DNA from: CBDFNN01 sp965250215
Lineage (GTDB): Bacteria > Bacteroidota > Rhodothermia > Rhodothermales > DATKEJ01
NCBI GenBank assembly: GCA_965250215.1
Contig: CBDFNN010000004.1
Span: 3,100,001-3,164,000 of the forward strand
Direction: 5' to 3'
DNA: 64,000 nt
Shown: positions 61,419 to 64,000 of the stretch, one piece after another
How the letters are laid out: the number at the start of each line of letters is the position of its first letter
How positions within the stretch are numbered: position 1 is the first letter of the stretch
The notes under the pieces: generated by a model
The model's database searches: none
What the model saw: only the letters and a program-made list of their open reading frames with translations
Told to the model about the DNA's origin: nothing
Program-made: the position numbers and the translations under genes

Positions 61419-62549
61419 GTGACAGAGCCAAGATCCAACAAAAGCGAATTGAAGAATATCAGTATTATTGGAACAGGACTCATTGGAGGATCGCTAGGTC
61501 TAGCCTTAAAGGCAAATAATCCAGAGTTGTCTATCAATGGTTGGGATAATCGACATTCAATGAAAAGGGCTGTCGATAAAGGTGCCATTGATATCGCGGC
61601 GAGCTCTCTAGAAGACGCTGTTTCAGACTCAGATCTGGTAATCATTGCCACTCCGCTGAAGTCAATTCCTGTCGTCCTAGAGGACATAAGGAATCTGGTG
61701 AAAGCTGAATGTTTGGTCAGCGATCTTGGATCGGTTAAAACGATAATTCAAGCCCACGCAAATTCTGTACTGCCCGAAAATGTTTTATTCTTAGGTGGAC
61801 ATCCGATGGCTGGCTCCGAGAAATCTGGAGTCGCACATGCCGATAGCCTTCTATTCGAAAATGCCACCTATGTGCTATGTCCTTCTCGAGAAAAGGACCT
61901 TGATGATCCCAGAATAAAGGATTTCATATCGCTATTGGAATCAACCGGTGCCAGAATACTTGTGATGAATGCAGAAGAGCACGACCGTATAGCCGCTGCC
62001 GTAAGTCACATCCCACAGCTCTTATCGGTCGAACTTGTAAATCGTTTGAAGGCGAAAGGAGTGAATACAGATCTGGCCCGAAAGCTTGCGGCCGGAGGAT
62101 TTCGAGATATGACAAGAATAGCATCGTCACCCTTCCGAATTTGGTCCGATATTCTCTCTGAGAATAGAACAAATGTCGGAGAGATTTTGGAAGAACTCAT
62201 CGCCTCATTGACGGATCTTAAAGATACTATTTTCAATTCTGATTTAGAGAAACTTGAAAAGAAGTTTGATTCTGCTAGTGAGATCAGACGGAGCATTCCA
62301 AAGGATATGAAGGGCTTCCTTCACCCTATGATCGATGTTTACGTATATGCCGAAGACAAACCTGGCTATCTCTCTCGATTGACGACCCTATTATTCGAAA
62401 AGGGTTTAAACATAAAAGATCTCGAGTTAATGAAAATCAGAGAAGGTACCGGTGGGGCCTTCAAGCTCAGCTTTTCAAATCAGGAAGAGGCTGATCAAGC
62501 AATCTCCATATTGGAATCGGCTGAGTATTCGGCATTCCAGTTGAGCTAG
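61419..62549 (+). CDS. tyrA: Prephenate dehydrogenase with C-terminal ACT domain
   Basis: I prefer the GTG at 61419 (376 residues); a TTG at 61398 would add seven residues. The NAD-binding motif I-I-G-T-G-L-I-G-G-S-L-G is at 16-27, and the catalytic region has D-L-G-S-V-K, G-G-H-P-M-A-G-S-E and V-S-H-I-P-Q-L. Residues about 300-376 form an ACT domain (V-Y-V-Y-A-E-D-K-P-G-Y-L-S-R-L) for tyrosine feedback. It converts prephenate to 4-hydroxyphenylpyruvate in tyrosine synthesis. A short A/T hairpin with T-run follows the stop. Confidence 0.93.
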   Translation: MTEPRSNKSELKNISIIGTGLIGGSLGLALKANNPELSINGWDNRHSMKRAVDKGAIDIAASSLEDAVSDSDLVIIATPLKSIPVVLEDIRNLVKAECLVSDLGSVKTIIQAHANSVLPENVLFLGGHPMAGSEKSGVAHADSLLFENATYVLCPSREKDLDDPRIKDFISLLESTGARILVMNAEEHDRIAAAVSHIPQLLSVELVNRLKAKGVNTDLARKLAAGGFRDMTRIASSPFRIWSDILSENRTNVGEILEELIASLTDLKDTIFNSDLEKLEKKFDSASEIRRSIPKDMKGFLHPMIDVYVYAEDKPGYLSRLTTLLFEKGLNIKDLELMKIREGTGGAFKLSFSNQEEADQAISILESAEYSAFQLS

Positions 62550-62562
62550 TCTAGCTTTTTTT
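62544..62562 (+). terminator. Small intrinsic terminator at the tyrA stop
   Basis: AGCTA (62544-62548) and TAGCT (62552-62556) form a 5-bp stem with a 3-base loop, overlapping the stop codon, and are followed by a run of seven T (62556-62562). The stem is short, so the call is weak. Confidence 0.45.
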
Positions 62563-62571
62563 CGATAAGGT

Positions 62572-63849
62572 CTAAGTACGACGTTCATTGAGCATCTTGC
62601 CAAATTCATAGATTGCGGCGACAATGATCAGAACAAAACTGCCAAAAAAGTACCTTGTCACGGGAGGTGCATAAGGCGCAAATCCTATGGTAGCCAAAAA
62701 GATAGCAAGAATAAAAAACCACGATTTTCTCCACAAGAGGAAGGCTAAAAACACTAGACCAAGGAGAGCACTGATATGAGAAAACCATCGAGCCTTGAAT
62801 TCAAAATAGCCAAGGCCAAATGATTGCAGGGTGTTCAAGACGCCATTGCGGAAAAGAAGAAATGGGTGAGCTTTCAGATACTCCAAATATCCTTCTTTCA
62901 CCACTGTCGAATAGTTTTCGTATTTGGAGCGATCAAGCAGAGCACCATTTGGTAAATCTGGGTTGACCCTTTCTCCTGTTTTTTCGAAATAGAAATCCTC
63001 AGCCGTTTTGTCCAGGAAGATTAAATCGTTCGGGTTCTGATAAGCACCGATGGAAATGTACGCCGTGTGCCATGGCGACTTCAATATCTCTGATCCTCGA
63101 AGACCGAATGAGGATAGCAACATGATGAAAATCGAGGCGATAAGCATCGCTCGATTTTCCCTTCGGTATGCAAGAGCAAATAGGAAAATAGAAATGAAAA
63201 GTGTCGTCGGCCGCGTGGCGAAGGAAAGACCCAGTAAGAATCCCGTTGCGATGACGAACCAGGAATATTTAAAACTCTTAGAAATGAGATAAGGAAGTAG
63301 CAGAATGGCTGGAAGAGCCTGCCAGAAATAGTAAAATGGGAAGGTTACATAGGATAGGATAATTGGATTGAGCGCGTAGAGCACTAGAAAAGCAAGACGT
63401 TGCCATCGTGAGCCAAGAACTGTAAGAAGAAAAAGACATGAAAGCAGATGCACTATGATTTGCAGAAGTTCAACCGCGTCCATATCGCTAAGAAAGGGAA
63501 AAACGGTTTTAGCGAATACGATGATATGGACGTAGCCCTTATCGTTTAGATGATATCTACTTCTTGATTCAGAAGCCTTAAATCGGCGACCCTGAAGCTG
63601 CTTTTCGAATTCAGGATCCTTCAGTATTTCCTGAATCTCCGAGTAATGATCCAGTGAATAACTCCATCCTTCTGGGCTGGAGTAATTTGCGGCACCTGAA
63701 AAATAGGGATAGCTCCATATCGGATGCATTTGCCCTGGGTTGTTCAGCTGAAATGCTGCCAAGGTAATAGCAATAGCAGCGACGAGTAGCCAAACTCGAT
63801 TCTCAGTTATAGAAGACGAGGTTCCGCCTGTATTGTCTTCTTGGTCCAT
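62572..63849 (-). CDS. GT-C-like multispan membrane protein
   Basis: A 425-residue protein with about nine hydrophobic segments and a long hydrophilic loop after the first (about 38-115). It resembles dolichyl-phosphate-mannose-type (PMT_2/GT39-like) glycosyltransferases in layout, with acidic D-H-Y-S-E in the first loop, but no clear signature is conserved, so the activity is inferred. Its start is 9 bp downstream of the gene end at 63859, so the two are probably one operon. Convergent with tyrA. Confidence 0.6.
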   Translation of the reverse strand: MDQEDNTGGTSSSITENRVWLLVAAIAITLAAFQLNNPGQMHPIWSYPYFSGAANYSSPEGWSYSLDHYSEIQEILKDPEFEKQLQGRRFKASESRSRYHLNDKGYVHIIVFAKTVFPFLSDMDAVELLQIIVHLLSCLFLLTVLGSRWQRLAFLVLYALNPIILSYVTFPFYYFWQALPAILLLPYLISKSFKYSWFVIATGFLLGLSFATRPTTLFISIFLFALAYRRENRAMLIASIFIMLLSSFGLRGSEILKSPWHTAYISIGAYQNPNDLIFLDKTAEDFYFEKTGERVNPDLPNGALLDRSKYENYSTVVKEGYLEYLKAHPFLLFRNGVLNTLQSFGLGYFEFKARWFSHISALLGLVFLAFLLWRKSWFFILAIFLATIGFAPYAPPVTRYFFGSFVLIIVAAIYEFGKMLNERRT

Positions 63850-63858
63850 CCCTTGTAA

Positions 63859-64000
63859 CTAGTTCTCCAGAGTAAAATCGGGCAAAGCCACAATACTTCC
63901 ACCCAGTTCTGCAGATTGATGGGCGCATATTCCTACGCAGGTCCAGTTGGCACTTGTTGGAGCGTTAGGCCAAGGATCTCGATCCTCCTTCAGGGACGTA
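63859..64000 (-). CDS. C-terminal end of a probable Gfo/Idh/MocA-family oxidoreductase
   Basis: An open frame enters from the window edge and ends in TAG at 63859-63861, giving 46 residues. The tail has S-A-E-L-G-G-S-I-V and A-L-P-D-F-T-L, a layout seen at the C-terminus of Gfo/Idh/MocA dehydrogenases (helix, then G-G, then a P-D-F strand). With only this piece the family call is tentative, but the frame is coding-like and follows the operon direction of the GT-C-like gene. Confidence 0.45.
   Translation of the reverse strand, partial: TSLKEDRDPWPNAPTSANWTCVGICAHQSAELGGSIVALPDFTLEN

Noticed and set aside
1..64000. CRISPR arrays, tRNA or rRNA genes, transposases, prophage genes
   Set aside because: None seen; the short tandem heptamers lack spacers of constant length, and no cas, integrase or transposase frame is present.

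Overview
The window looks like chromosomal DNA of a Gram-negative member of the Bacteroidota / Balneolota / Rhodothermota (FCB) group, probably marine. The pointers are: several secreted proteins with type IX-like C-terminal sorting/FlgD-like domains, a PorV/PorQ-family barrel, a TonB-dependent receptor with a carboxypeptidase-like N-terminal domain, a DUF4270 lipoprotein next to a one-domain GT5 'glycogen/starch synthase', a lipoprotein sulfatase, many lipoproteins, few Shine-Dalgarno sequences and frequent TTG/GTG starts. The exact family cannot be fixed from sequence alone. Almost all of the window is ordinary coding DNA; I see no tRNA, rRNA, CRISPR array, transposase or prophage.

Layout. 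1-624: start of a lipoprotein amidohydrolase, cut by the window edge. 806-3623: two NfeD-type membrane proteins and an L,D-transpeptidase. 3694-6567: GH3/beta-lactamase fusion. 6751-10679: acyl-CoA oxidase-like enzyme and class II DAHP synthase. 10875-19474: a tightly coupled minus-strand operon (TonB receptor, giant secreted protein, PorV-like barrel, peptidoglycan amidase), preceded by an FG-GAP secreted protein with its own terminator. 21775-29089: histidine utilisation (hutU, hutH, hutI, and hutG beyond an opposing amidohydrolase). 29244-30904: CBS protein, YfiT-like DinB protein, A-type Fe-S carrier. 31172-36886: sufB-C-D-S and a SufE-SufT fusion. 36945-38986: TPM protein, molybdate permease ModB, hemolysin III-like protein. 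39187-41068: sulfatase and a Rof-like small protein. 41171-45916: four-gene envelope operon (GT5 domain, DUF4270, barrel, TPR). 46278-50140: DCC protein, UbiA prenyltransferase, HU, zinc-ribbon/TPR protein, ModA-like lipoprotein. 50191-53209: Tat Rieske lipoprotein, HemW, M20 peptidase. 53387-57722: second A-type carrier, ClpC, DUF2971 protein. 57888-64000: secreted propeller-like protein, DJ-1 lipoprotein coupled to a rhomboid protease, prephenate dehydrogenase, membrane GT-C-like protein, end of a probable Gfo/Idh/MocA oxidoreductase.

How the genes work together. The hut genes can take histidine to glutamate: HutH, HutU, HutI, then a ureohydrolase-type HutG. The suf cluster plus two A-type carriers gives Fe-S assembly and delivery, with clients nearby (Rieske protein, HemW). 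The PorV/TonB operon would place sorting-tagged proteins, including a peptidoglycan amidase, at or beyond the outer membrane. ModA-like and ModB genes are 11 kb apart and no ModC is present.

The most unusual signal is a scattered set of non-coding elements made of 7-bp repeats, often as two arms in inverted orientation (625-652, 16653-16732, 23427-23570, 26301-26410, 30991-31072, 36890-36938, 57724-57765). They sit in operon gaps, between convergent genes and, once, inside the reading frame at the N-terminus of a secreted protein. The sequences differ from site to site while the 7-bp period and the arm layout are kept.
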